Of a DNA stretch of 7,189 bases, positions 1 through 5,824 are shown one piece after another (position 1 is the stretch's first letter; each line of letters starts with the position of its first letter). Made by a program: the position numbers and the translations under genes. The DNA is from an uncultured Lachnospiraceae bacterium (GTDB lineage: Bacteria > Bacillota > Clostridia > Lachnospirales > Lachnospiraceae), in assembly GCA_947068385.1 (NCBI GenBank), contig CAMTBF010000176.1, positions 1-7,189 on the forward strand. Reading direction: 5' to 3'. Under the pieces are notes generated by a model. That model was not told the DNA's origin and did not search any database. It worked only from the letters and a program-made list of their open reading frames with translations.

Positions 1-136
1 AAGCGACCGCCGCCAGCAGCAGAAATATGTAATTGCGATAATAAGTGAACAGATACGAAATCTGTTCCTTTCGGGGCCGATGCTTCATCTGCTCCCACTG
101 TTGACGCTGCTGGGCCCTTCTTGCATTTTCCTTCAT
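1..136 (-). CDS. N-terminus of an uncharacterised membrane protein (partial)
   Basis: Only the first 45 codons are in the window; the gene continues past position 1. The visible protein starts MKENARRAQQRQQWEQMK, a highly charged, Gln-rich cytoplasmic head. A Lys/Arg-rich stretch and an aromatic patch (YLFTYYRNY, residues 28-36) follow, then the beginning of a hydrophobic segment (IFLLLAAVA, 37-45), so an N-terminal membrane anchor is likely. The ATG at 136 is supported by GGAGG (complement of 144-148) seven bases upstream and by a strong promoter at 174-202. Uncharacterised clostridial membrane proteins often begin with a similar charged head and Tyr-rich pre-membrane patch, but I cannot assign a family from this fragment. 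Confidence 0.72.
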   Translation of the reverse strand, partial: MKENARRAQQRQQWEQMKHRPRKEQISYLFTYYRNYIFLLLAAVA

Positions 137-173
137 GACATTGCCTCCCGTCCGGATTTATGATTTACGGAAT

Positions 174-202
174 ATTATATCAGCTTATAGGGGCTTTTTC
201 AA
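174..202 (-). promoter_or_regulatory. Sigma-70/SigA-type promoter for the leftward membrane-protein gene
   Basis: On the minus strand the -35 box TTGAAA (197-202) and -10 box TATAAT (174-179) are separated by exactly 17 bases. TGA immediately before the -10 makes it an extended -10 (TGnTATAAT). Transcription should start near 167, giving a leader of about 30 bases before the ATG at 136. This is one of the two best promoter matches in the window. Confidence 0.75.
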
Positions 203-260
203 CAGGACCGCCTGATTTGGCCAAACTTTGCCGAGCTTAGGCCCTGCGGGAAAAAGCAGG

Positions 261-289
261 TTTCCAATTCGGCAATAGTATGGTAAGAT
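261..289 (+). promoter_or_regulatory. Possible promoter for the namZ-like cluster
   Basis: TTTCCA (261-266) and TAAGAT (284-289) are 17 bases apart and TGG precedes the -10, giving a TGn extension. Each hexamer matches consensus at only four of six positions, so this is a moderate candidate. It is the best one found on the plus strand between the two divergent genes. The transcript would start near 296, about 57 bases before the ATG at 353. Confidence 0.35.
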
Positions 290-352
290 GGACTGGAAGA
301 CAAAGGGACGCACCTTAAGCGGGGCACGAGGGCCAGGAAAGGCAGGGCGGAT

Positions 353-1501
353 ATGAAGACAGTATTGGGACTGGATCGCCTGGAGGAATTCGAAAAAATC
401 TTCCGGGGAAAACGCATCGGATTGATCACCAACTACTCCGGGGTGGACTCCGGATGGAGGGTGAACGTGGATCTGTTCATGGAGAGGAAGCTTGCGATCG
501 CGAAGCTGTTCACGCCGGAGCACGGCATGTTCGGGGAGGGCGCGGGGAAAGAGGTGGGCAACGATGTCTACCCCGGATATCAGATCCCCATCCACTCCCT
601 GTACGGGGACCATCTGCGGCCGGATCCGGAGGAGCTGGCGGACATCGACATATTGGTATATGATATCCAGGACGTAGGGCTTCGGTATTACACATATATC
701 TACACCATGACCTACTGCATGGAGGCCGCCGCCGAATGCGGCATCCCCTTCGTGGTGCTGGACCGCCCGAACCCTCTGGGGAACCGGATCGTCAGCGGCG
801 GGATTATACTGCCGGAATTCGCCTCCTTCATCGGCGACTACGGCCTGCCGGTGCGCTACGGCCTGACCTGCGGGGAGGTGGGACATTATTTCCTGGCATA
901 CAAGGGCCTGAAGCTGGACTATCAGGTGATTCCCATGGAAAACTACACCAGGGACACGTATTTTAGCGATACCGGCCTGCTCTGGAACATCCCCTCCCCG
1001 GCTTTGGTGGATTTCGACAGCACCATCTGTTACTGCGGGGGCTGCTTCCTGGAGGGCTCCTCCCTGAGCGCCGGAAGGGGCAGCTCAAAGCCCTTCCAGA
1101 TGTACGGCGCGCCCTATGTGAGGATGGAGGAGCTGTACCGGGAGATGAAGGCCGCAGTAAAGGAAGACAAGGTAATCTTCAGACAGCGCGCCTTTGTGCC
1201 AGTGGAGCGGGAGTACGCCGGGGAGGTCTGCTTCGGCCTGGAGTTCGCGCCCCTGGACAAGGCCCTGGACTTCATCCCCACGGCGCTCCAGCTCATGCGC
1301 CAGGTGGTGCGGCTCTATCCGGAGCAGTTCACCTTAAGCGACCAGGGCCAGGGGAACAAGCACCTCCACTATCTGGCCGGCAGCAGGAGGATAGACGACT
1401 TCCTGTGCGGAAGGCTGTCCCTGGAGGAGCTGCTGGAGGAGTGGAAGGAGCAGAGCGCGCAGTTCGAGAAGGAGACGGAAGACATCCGCATCTATAGGTG
1501 A
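353..1501 (+). CDS. namZ: DUF1343 / NamZ-type exo-beta-N-acetylmuramidase (GH171 family)
   Basis: The 382-residue protein covers the full DUF1343 family. Family landmarks are RIGLITNYSGVD (21-32), FTPEHGMFGEGAGKEVG (53-69, with the conserved Glu-His pair 56-57), VYDIQDVGLRYYTYIYTM (102-119), LDRPNPLGN (136-144) and EGSSLSAGRGSSKPFQMYGA (234-253). Characterised members (Bacillus subtilis NamZ/YbbC and homologues) release non-reducing-end N-acetylmuramic acid from peptidoglycan fragments. No signal peptide is visible, so this copy probably acts in the cytoplasm on imported muropeptide sugars, unlike the exported Bacillus enzyme. The ATG at 353 has AGGAAAGG (335-342) about ten bases upstream. 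It is first in a three-gene rightward cluster, with 35 bases to the next gene. Family assignment is secure; substrate and the symbol are inferred by homology. Confidence 0.9.
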   Translation: MKTVLGLDRLEEFEKIFRGKRIGLITNYSGVDSGWRVNVDLFMERKLAIAKLFTPEHGMFGEGAGKEVGNDVYPGYQIPIHSLYGDHLRPDPEELADIDILVYDIQDVGLRYYTYIYTMTYCMEAAAECGIPFVVLDRPNPLGNRIVSGGIILPEFASFIGDYGLPVRYGLTCGEVGHYFLAYKGLKLDYQVIPMENYTRDTYFSDTGLLWNIPSPALVDFDSTICYCGGCFLEGSSLSAGRGSSKPFQMYGAPYVRMEELYREMKAAVKEDKVIFRQRAFVPVEREYAGEVCFGLEFAPLDKALDFIPTALQLMRQVVRLYPEQFTLSDQGQGNKHLHYLAGSRRIDDFLCGRLSLEELLEEWKEQSAQFEKETEDIRIYR

Positions 1502-1536
1502 TGCAGACCCAATAAAGAAAAAGGAGCATAGCAGCA

Positions 1537-2325
1537 ATGGCCACATTTTCATTGAAAGTAATCGACAGAAACGACAACACCATCTGCGTCAGCAGCGGAG
1601 AGGACTTCGTAGACCTGGTATGCATGCGGGCCTATGAGGAGGGGGACAGGATCGTCCTGGAGACCTCAGAGAAGAACGCTTATGTAAACTGGCAGGTGGA
1701 CGACGCGCTGGGGGCCGCCTTCGTGTACATCACGGACAATGTGTCCTATGAGATTCCCTTCGGGGAGAAGCGCATCAGCCTCTCGCCCAAGGTGTTCTCC
1801 GGCAGCCGCCACTACCTCTACGCCCAGGCCGCCAGACAGGACGAGATAGAAGCCTACCGGAACCTGGCCCTGAACCCGGCGGACCAACATCGGGACGTGC
1901 CCTGCTTCCCCCACGCCACAGCCAATGTGGAGACCAGGGGAGAGTCCGTGTTCGCCGCCCGCAACGCCATAGACGGCGTCCGCGCCAACCTGTCCCACGG
2001 GGCCTGGCCCTATCAGTCCTGGGGCATCAACCGCCAGGATGATGCCGCCATGCGGGTGGACTTCGGCCGAAGGATCCGCACGGACAAGGTAGTGCTCTAC
2101 ACCAGAGCCGATTTCCCCCACGACAACTGGTGGGTGCAGGTCACGCTGAAGTTCTCCGACGGAAGCGCCCAGGAGTTCCCCCTGGAGAAATCCGTCACAG
2201 GCCATGTGCTCACCTTCCCGGAGAAGGAGATCACCTGGATAGAGCTGTGCCACATGATAAAGGCCGACGACCCCTCTCCCTTCCCGGCCCTGACCCAGAT
2301 TGAAGTATACGGAAGGAACGCGTGA
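1537..2325 (+). CDS. Cytosolic protein with a C-terminal discoidin-like (F5/8 type C-fold) domain, function unknown
   Basis: This 262-residue protein has no signal peptide or membrane segment. Residues 1-105 look like a small beta-rich domain (hydrophobic strands alternating with charged turns, e.g. VNWQVDDALGAAFVYI, 50-65). From about 109 onward the pattern fits a galactose-binding-like jelly roll: NLALNP (109-114), then HATANVETRGESVFAARNAIDG (126-147, a common opening of F5/8C-type domains), WPYQSWGI (157-164), MRVDFGRRIRTDKVVLYTR (172-190), NWWVQVTLKFSDGS (197-210) and a closing TQIEVYG (253-259). Several surface-type tryptophans (157, 162, 198, 199) could form a sugar-binding face. The ATG follows AAGGAG (1521-1526) by ten bases. 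Its place just after the NamZ-like gene suggests a role with sugars or cell-wall fragments, but this is inference; no catalytic motif is evident. Confidence 0.78.
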   Translation: MATFSLKVIDRNDNTICVSSGEDFVDLVCMRAYEEGDRIVLETSEKNAYVNWQVDDALGAAFVYITDNVSYEIPFGEKRISLSPKVFSGSRHYLYAQAARQDEIEAYRNLALNPADQHRDVPCFPHATANVETRGESVFAARNAIDGVRANLSHGAWPYQSWGINRQDDAAMRVDFGRRIRTDKVVLYTRADFPHDNWWVQVTLKFSDGSAQEFPLEKSVTGHVLTFPEKEITWIELCHMIKADDPSPFPALTQIEVYGRNA

Positions 2326-2933
2326 TGAAAAAGATACTGTTTGGAACGGGCAACGCCGCCAAGCTCAGCGCCATGCGGCGCAGGCTCTCGGAGCTGGATA
2401 TGGAGATACTGGGGCTGGCGGACATGGACAGACAGCCGCCCAGCCCGCCCGAGGACGGGAACACCTCTCTGGAGAACGCAAGGCAGAAGGCCCTGTGCTA
2501 TTATGACTTTTATCGGATTCCTGTGTTCTCCTGCGACTCGGGATTATATTTTGAGGGGCTGCCCCAGGAGCTCCAGCCGGGCATCCACGTGAGGACGGTG
2601 GGCGGGAAATACCTGACGGACGAAGAGATGCTGGAATACTATGGCGGACTGGCGAGAAAGTACGGGGATTTAAGGGCGAGATACCGCCATGCGGTATGCC
2701 TGGTGATGGACAGGGAGCATATCTACGAGGCCATGGACGACAGCACCGCCAGCGAGGTGTTCCTGCTGAAATCTGTCCCCTACGCAGGGGTGCGGCACAA
2801 GGGCTTTCCCCTGGACAGCCTGTCCGTGAGCCTTGGAACCGGGAAGTATTTCTATGAGATGGACGAGGAGCAGACAGACCATCTGGCCGTGGAGGATGGG
2901 GTGCTGAACTTCTTCCGGGGGCTGGAGCTGTAA
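2325..2933 (+). CDS. Divergent Ham1/RdgB-like non-canonical purine NTP pyrophosphatase
   Basis: The 202-residue protein opens like the Ham1/RdgB (ITPase) family: FGTGNAAKL (6-14), EDGNTSLENARQKA (43-56) and CDSGL (70-74), followed by PGIHVR (85-90), which corresponds to the usual PGxxSAR. Family members hydrolyse ITP, XTP and dITP to monophosphates, keeping them out of nucleic acids. The C-terminal half departs from the family: the usual GFGYDP and SHRG motifs are absent, replaced by GFPLDSLSVSLGTGKYFYEM (160-179), so substrate preference may differ. The ATG at 2325 shares its A with the preceding TGA, which implies translational coupling, and AAGGA lies seven bases upstream. A GTG at 2322 is a possible start one codon earlier, but its spacing is worse. 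Last gene of the cluster. Confidence 0.8.
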   Translation: MKKILFGTGNAAKLSAMRRRLSELDMEILGLADMDRQPPSPPEDGNTSLENARQKALCYYDFYRIPVFSCDSGLYFEGLPQELQPGIHVRTVGGKYLTDEEMLEYYGGLARKYGDLRARYRHAVCLVMDREHIYEAMDDSTASEVFLLKSVPYAGVRHKGFPLDSLSVSLGTGKYFYEMDEEQTDHLAVEDGVLNFFRGLEL

Positions 2934-2937
2934 GCGG

Positions 2938-2972
2938 CCTGAGGAACGGGAAGCATTCCCGAAAGCCTCAGG
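2938..2972. terminator. Nested hairpin between convergent genes, possible bidirectional terminator
   Basis: An outer 7-bp stem CCTGAGG/CCTCAGG (2938-2944 with 2966-2972) encloses an inner 6-bp stem CGGGAA/TTCCCG (2947-2952 with 2956-2961) with a three-base loop. It lies immediately after the stop of the pyrophosphatase gene and overlaps the last codons of the convergent phosphodiesterase gene (stop at 2968-2970). No T-tract follows on either strand, so it is not a textbook intrinsic terminator. It may end transcription inefficiently or protect 3' ends. Confidence 0.5.
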
Positions 2973-3795
2973 GCAGGAAGCCCTCGAAGATGGGCATGAC
3001 CCCCTGCTGCTCCAGGCGCTCCAGGATCTCCTTGCTGCGGATCGTCCAGCCCACCTCATGGACGCCGTAGAGCCGCTTCATCAGCCGCAGGCTGGGACAG
3101 GAGCGGTCGATGTAATTGTAGGCGATGAAGTCCGGGCGGGTGACGAAGGAGGTCAGCAGCAGGGTCAATATGGCCCGCACAGGCCAGGTCAATGTACCGG
3201 CATCGCTGGAGCGCAGAAAATTCTCGGAGAGCTGCCCCCGGATGACATGGGGGTAGTGCTTCTTGAGGTGCAGCAGCACGGCAGGGTGGAAGGATTCGAT
3301 GCAGTACGCTCCCTCCCAGTCCCGCAGAAGCGCCATCACGGCATCGGTAAGGGCGGCGGCATTGCCGTGCTCCACCTTCAGTTCGATGACCAGAGGAGCC
3401 TTTTTTCCAAACAGGGCCAGAACCTCCGGAAAGAGGGGGATGGTCTCATTGCTGCCCTTTAAAGGATAATCCTTCAGATCCTCCGCCCTCAAGTCTTCGA
3501 TGACAGCGCTTTTGCCGCAGACCCGGCTTAAATCGCTGTCGTGAACCACCGCCAGTTTTCCGTCCGCCATGAGATGGACGTCCAGCTCCGCGCCGAAGCC
3601 CTTCTCCAGGGCCAGACGGAAGGCCGTCATGGAATTCTCCGGGATGCCTTTCTCCATGTCGTGGAGCCCTCTATGGGCATATCTGGCATCGGCCAGCCTG
3701 TCCCAGCCGGACTGCCCCCGCCTGGGCAGCAGCATCAGGCACCAGAGGATGATTATGATGAGCGCCGCCAATAGTATCCTGCATATGATTATCAT
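2968..3795 (-). CDS. Membrane-anchored glycerophosphodiester phosphodiesterase (GDPD/UgpQ-like)
   Basis: The 275-residue protein hydrolyses glycerophosphodiesters to glycerol-3-phosphate and an alcohol, by family. An N-terminal hydrophobic segment (about 1-23, followed by RR) anchors it in the membrane. The catalytic domain follows: AHRGLH (40-45), PENSMTAF (52-59), GAELDVHLMADGKLAVVHDSDL (68-89), VIELK (136-140), IESFHP (166-171) and VGWTI (248-252). The expected catalytic pair His41/His85, Arg42 and the metal ligands Glu70, Asp72 and Glu138 are all present, so the enzyme should be active. The ATG at 3795 follows AAAGGTG (complement of 3803-3809). It lies 92 bases after the MFS gene on the same strand, with a strong hairpin in the gap; an operon is plausible but not certain. 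Which side of the membrane the domain faces cannot be decided from the charges. Confidence 0.92.
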   Translation of the reverse strand: MIIICRILLAALIIIILWCLMLLPRRGQSGWDRLADARYAHRGLHDMEKGIPENSMTAFRLALEKGFGAELDVHLMADGKLAVVHDSDLSRVCGKSAVIEDLRAEDLKDYPLKGSNETIPLFPEVLALFGKKAPLVIELKVEHGNAAALTDAVMALLRDWEGAYCIESFHPAVLLHLKKHYPHVIRGQLSENFLRSSDAGTLTWPVRAILTLLLTSFVTRPDFIAYNYIDRSCPSLRLMKRLYGVHEVGWTIRSKEILERLEQQGVMPIFEGFLP

Positions 3796-3836
3796 TAGAA
3801 CACACCTTTCTGTTCGATATTTGGGAATGCATTCAT

Positions 3837-3879
3837 GTCAGCCCCAGCGGGCGAGGGTCTGGCCTGCCCGCAGCCTGAC
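3837..3879 (-). other. Strong intercistronic hairpin between the MFS and GDPD genes
   Basis: GTCAG/CTGAC (3837-3841 with 3875-3879) brackets GCGGGC/GCCCGC (3847-3852 with 3866-3871), continued by AGG/CCT (3854-3856 with 3863-3865), leaving a six-base loop. The structure starts eight bases beyond the MFS stop on the minus strand. No T-tract follows in the leftward direction, so it is better read as a partial terminator or mRNA-stabilising element than as a full terminator. A weak CTGACA/TATCGA promoter-like pair on its leftward side could serve the GDPD gene, but the match is poor. Confidence 0.5.
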
Positions 3880-3887
3880 GGGATGTA

Positions 3888-5231
3888 TCAGTCGTCCATG
3901 TCCTCGAAAGCCGCCAGCCCCTTCTTAGCCTCAGCCTTGCTGTCCCCGTGGCGAACGAAGCACATGGTGACGAAGCTCAAGGTGACGAAGAAGGCAGCGT
4001 AGGGGAAGAGGATGTGGTAGCTGATGGTCTTCATCAGGGAGCCCGCCACCACCGGCGTGATGACCTGGGCCAGCATGGAGGCGGTGTAATAGTATCCCGT
4101 GAACTTGCCCACGTCTCCGCCCCGGCACATCTCCACCACCATGGGCAGGGAATTCACGTTGATGGCCGCCCAGGCCAGCCCCACCAAGGCGAAGGCCACA
4201 TACATGACGGCGTTGATGGAGGAGAACAGGGTGGTCAGGAAGAACCCCGCCAGGAAGCATGCGGCCAGCAGGATGATGCCAGCGTGGATGGTCTTCTTGC
4301 GGCCAATCCTGGAGGCCAGGATGCCGATGGGGATGTAGGAGACGATGGCCCCCGCGGTGGCCACCAGGAGGCAGGTGGACGCGCCGCCCAGCCCCTCGCC
4401 CATGACCTGGGACACATAGGTGGTGAACCAGGTGGTGACGCCGTTGTAGCCGATGAACCACAGGGCGATGGAGGCCAGCAGGAAGCAGAGGCTACGCTTC
4501 ACCGCCCCGGGAAGGGCTTCACCCCCATGCCCGTCGTCCTGGGCCAGGTTCCACTCGGGATGGAGCCGTTCCAGCGCCTGGTTCTCAGCGGCCAGGGCAG
4601 GCTCCTTGATGGTGAGGAGGAGCACTGCCACCGCCGCGGCCATAATGGCGGACACGATGAGGAACAGAGGCTGATAGTTCACATGGGACAGCTGCGCCAC
4701 CTTGGAGGTGGGGTAGAGCACCGCCGCCACCGCCAGGTAGAGGATGCCGCCTACGGCCCCCATCAGGTTGATGATGGCGTTGGCCTTGCTGCGCAGGGGC
4801 TTTGCCGTCACGTCCGGCATCAGGGCCACGGCGGGGGAGCGGTAGGTCCCCATGGCCACCAGCAGCAGCCCCAGCACGATGACGAAGGTCACCAGCTTAA
4901 AGGGAGCGGCTTCCCGGGAGTAGCTGTTGTCCAGGGCGGGCAGCAGGTTCATCAGGATCACCGCCGCCGCGGTGCCTGCGATGATATACGGCGTGCGGCG
5001 GCCCAGCCGGGAATTCGTCCGGTCCGACAGCCCGCCGAAGAAGGGCAGCAGGAACAGGGCCAGTATATTGTCCGCGGCCATGATGATGCCTGTCAGGGAC
5101 TCGTCCATGCCGAAGGTCTCCCGCAGGATCAAGGGCACCACGCTGTCGTACATCTGCCAGAAGGAGCAGATGGACAGGAAGGCCAGGCCCACCAGGACGG
5201 TTCGCTTGTTGTTCAGCTTCAATTCATTCAT
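3888..5231 (-). CDS. MFS transporter, GPH/SLC45-like probable sugar carrier
   Basis: The 447-residue protein has about 12 hydrophobic segments in two halves joined by a charged cytoplasmic loop (about 207-245). The family motif A is seen as GGLSDRTNSRLGRRTPYII (66-84), with a weaker copy LASRIGRKK (305-313) in the second half. YRSPAVALMPDVT (130-142) resembles the loop of GPH/SLC45-type sugar transporters, which take up sugars with H+ or Na+. This suggests an oligosaccharide or glycoside substrate, but the solute is not determined. The ATG at 5231 follows GAGGGA (complement of 5237-5242) by five bases, and a good promoter lies at 5309-5337. The C-terminal tail is charged and ends in an acidic cluster (FEDMDD). 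The downstream GDPD gene may be co-transcribed. Confidence 0.88.
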   Translation of the reverse strand: MNELKLNNKRTVLVGLAFLSICSFWQMYDSVVPLILRETFGMDESLTGIIMAADNILALFLLPFFGGLSDRTNSRLGRRTPYIIAGTAAAVILMNLLPALDNSYSREAAPFKLVTFVIVLGLLLVAMGTYRSPAVALMPDVTAKPLRSKANAIINLMGAVGGILYLAVAAVLYPTSKVAQLSHVNYQPLFLIVSAIMAAAVAVLLLTIKEPALAAENQALERLHPEWNLAQDDGHGGEALPGAVKRSLCFLLASIALWFIGYNGVTTWFTTYVSQVMGEGLGGASTCLLVATAGAIVSYIPIGILASRIGRKKTIHAGIILLAACFLAGFFLTTLFSSINAVMYVAFALVGLAWAAINVNSLPMVVEMCRGGDVGKFTGYYYTASMLAQVITPVVAGSLMKTISYHILFPYAAFFVTLSFVTMCFVRHGDSKAEAKKGLAAFEDMDD

Positions 5232-5308
5232 TTGGATCCCTCGTTTTCTCGTTGGATGTGATGGCGGGGGCTCGACGCCCTTGCTACCACGTTGCTGTAG
5301 ACGGTGTC

Positions 5309-5337
5309 ATTTTATCATAGGAAGGGATTCTTTGCAA
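5309..5337 (-). promoter_or_regulatory. Promoter for the MFS transporter gene
   Basis: On the minus strand TTGCAA (5332-5337) and TAAAAT (5309-5314) are 17 bases apart, and TGA directly before the -10 gives an extended -10. Transcription should start near 5302, leaving a leader of about 70 bases. That leader contains a small GGGC/GCCC hairpin (5268-5271 with 5277-5280). Confidence 0.65.
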
Positions 5338-5359
5338 GGGTATCATGGAAGGTGGAAAG

Positions 5360-5395
5360 GCTATTTCAGAAGCTATTTCAGAAGGTCGTTTCAGG
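5360..5395 (+). repeat. Tandem 12-bp direct repeat between divergent genes
   Basis: GCTATTTCAGAA occurs twice head to tail (5360-5371 and 5372-5383), and a degenerate third unit (GGTCGTTTCAGG, 5384-5395) keeps the TTTCAG core. Core spacing is 12 then 13 bases, close to one helical turn. It sits just upstream of the MFS promoter's -35 box and before the start of the 66-residue ORF, a place typical of an operator or activator site. No regulator family can be named. Confidence 0.6.
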
Positions 5396-5416
5396 AAAGG
5401 AAGAGAGGAGGACGCT

Positions 5417-5617
5417 ATGGAGGACAGAAAGATGGAGAACGCTGATGTGGAGGCATTGATCGCGCTGCTGGACGGCCGGACGCAGGCCGGGGACAGCCGG
5501 ATCAAGGTGGACGTGGTGGAGGGAGAGGGGGAAGTGGTCTCCCGGCAGCACCACCATGGCCGCTGCGACATCGGAAGCCCCTGGGCCTGCGGCACGGCCT
5601 TTGACGTGCTGGAGTGA
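5417..5617 (+). CDS. Small acidic protein with Cys/His-rich C-terminus, function unknown
   Basis: A 66-residue ORF starting MEDRKMENADVEALIALLDG. I chose the ATG at 5417 because AGGAGG (5406-5411) lies five bases upstream. An in-frame ATG at 5345 would give 90 residues, but it has no convincing ribosome site and would translate the tandem repeat. The first 20 residues look helical, a beta-type segment follows (SRIKVDVVEGEGEVV, 27-41), and the tail carries HHH (45-47), Cys50 and Cys58, which could bind a metal or form a disulfide. No signal peptide or membrane segment. It is divergent from the MFS gene and closed by its own terminator, so it is probably monocistronic. I do not recognise a named family; small clostridial proteins with a similar CxxxxxAC tail may be relatives. 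Confidence 0.68.
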   Translation: MEDRKMENADVEALIALLDGRTQAGDSRIKVDVVEGEGEVVSRQHHHGRCDIGSPWACGTAFDVLE

Positions 5618-5625
5618 CGTGCCGG

Positions 5626-5655
5626 AATGCAACATGCCGGCATGCCGCATTTTTT
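5626..5655 (+). terminator. Intrinsic terminator of the 66-residue ORF
   Basis: AATGC/GCATT (5626-5630 with 5647-5651) encloses the 12-base perfect palindrome CATGCCGGCATG (5633-5644), and a run of six T (5650-5655) follows. TGCCGG/CCGGCA (5620-5625 with 5637-5642) is an alternative stem. It begins eight bases after the stop codon at 5617. Confidence 0.75.
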
Positions 5656-5657
5656 GC

Positions 5658-5686
5658 TTGCCATTTCCGGCAGGCAGTGCTATACT
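5658..5686 (+). promoter_or_regulatory. Strong promoter of the ABC-ATPase leader
   Basis: TTGCCA (5658-5663) and TATACT (5681-5686) each match consensus at five of six positions, with a 17-base spacer. TGC just before the -10 gives an extended -10. Transcription is predicted to start around 5692-5694, exactly where the structured leader begins. The -35 box directly abuts the previous terminator. Confidence 0.75.
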
Positions 5687-5728
5687 GGCTATGTACTTGA
5701 AAAATTCAGTTGAAGGAGGATACGCGAT

Positions 5729-5767
5729 ATGAGGAAAAGCAGAAGGATGGTGAACCGAATCAACTGA
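5729..5767 (+). CDS. Arg-rich 12-residue leader peptide (uORF)
   Basis: MRKSRRMVNRIN, then TGA. AGGAGG (5714-5719) sits nine bases before the ATG, as good a ribosome site as any in the window. Four of 12 residues are Arg, three of them encoded by AGG/AGA, so ribosome speed may depend on Arg-tRNA supply or on drugs. The last codons and stop fall in the 3' arm of the second leader helix, and a terminating ribosome would also cover the first terminator's 5' arm (5774-5778). This fits a regulatory leader peptide rather than a functional protein. Translation is inferred, not shown. Confidence 0.55.
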   Translation: MRKSRRMVNRIN

Positions 5768-5773
5768 ACAGAG

Positions 5774-5795
5774 GGCATTTCGGATGCCGTTTTTT
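5774..5795 (+). terminator. Leader terminator T1
   Basis: GGCAT/ATGCC (5774-5778 with 5784-5788) with loop TTCGG, one G, then six T (5790-5795). The stem is short, so efficiency probably depends on the surrounding leader fold. It begins only six bases after the leader-peptide stop codon, as in translation-coupled attenuators. Confidence 0.68.
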
Positions 5796-5824
5796 AAGTA
5801 CCTTTATGAACAACTGTTGACGAC

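Larger units (their letters stand above)
5693..5801 (+). ncRNA. Predicted structured 5' leader RNA (three-way junction, attenuator-like)
   Basis: A continuous 21-base arm at the predicted 5' end (5693-5713) is complementary to two separate downstream pieces. GTACTTGAAAAA (5693-5704) pairs with TTTTTTAAGTAC (5790-5801), 12 pairs with one G-U. TTCAGTTGA (5705-5713) pairs perfectly with TCAACTGAA (5760-5768). The bases between the two partners form the GGCAT/ATGCC terminator hairpin, so the whole folds as a three-way junction. The outer helix engages the terminator's U-tract. The large loop closed by the second helix holds AGGAGG and a leader ORF whose stop codon lies inside that helix, so ribosomes on the ORF must disturb the fold. 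I matched it to no known riboswitch or RNA class; attenuation is inferred. Confidence 0.6.

Noticed and set aside
185..886. A 233-codon open frame on the minus strand opposite the NamZ-like gene
   Set aside because: It overlaps the conserved DUF1343 reading and crosses the promoter of the leftward gene. No recognisable domain.
1666..2253. A 195-codon minus-strand open frame opposite the discoidin-like gene
   Set aside because: No ribosome site or domain and fully nested in a well-supported gene with better initiation signals.
3948..5261. A 437-codon open frame on the plus strand opposite the MFS gene
   Set aside because: Its composition (runs of His, Gln, Gly, Asp) is that of a GC-rich gene read backwards. 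No ribosome site, no domain, and the minus-strand MFS reading has motifs and 12 membrane segments.
5345..5617. A longer 90-residue version of the small acidic protein
   Set aside because: The 5345 ATG lacks a good ribosome site and would translate the tandem DNA repeat. AGGAGG clearly marks the ATG at 5417.
5693..5801. The leader as a T-box, TPP, SAM, ZTP, fluoride or THF riboswitch, or as SRP/6S RNA
   Set aside because: None of the recalled core motifs of these classes is present. GGTGAACCG (5749-5757) only superficially resembles a T-box core.
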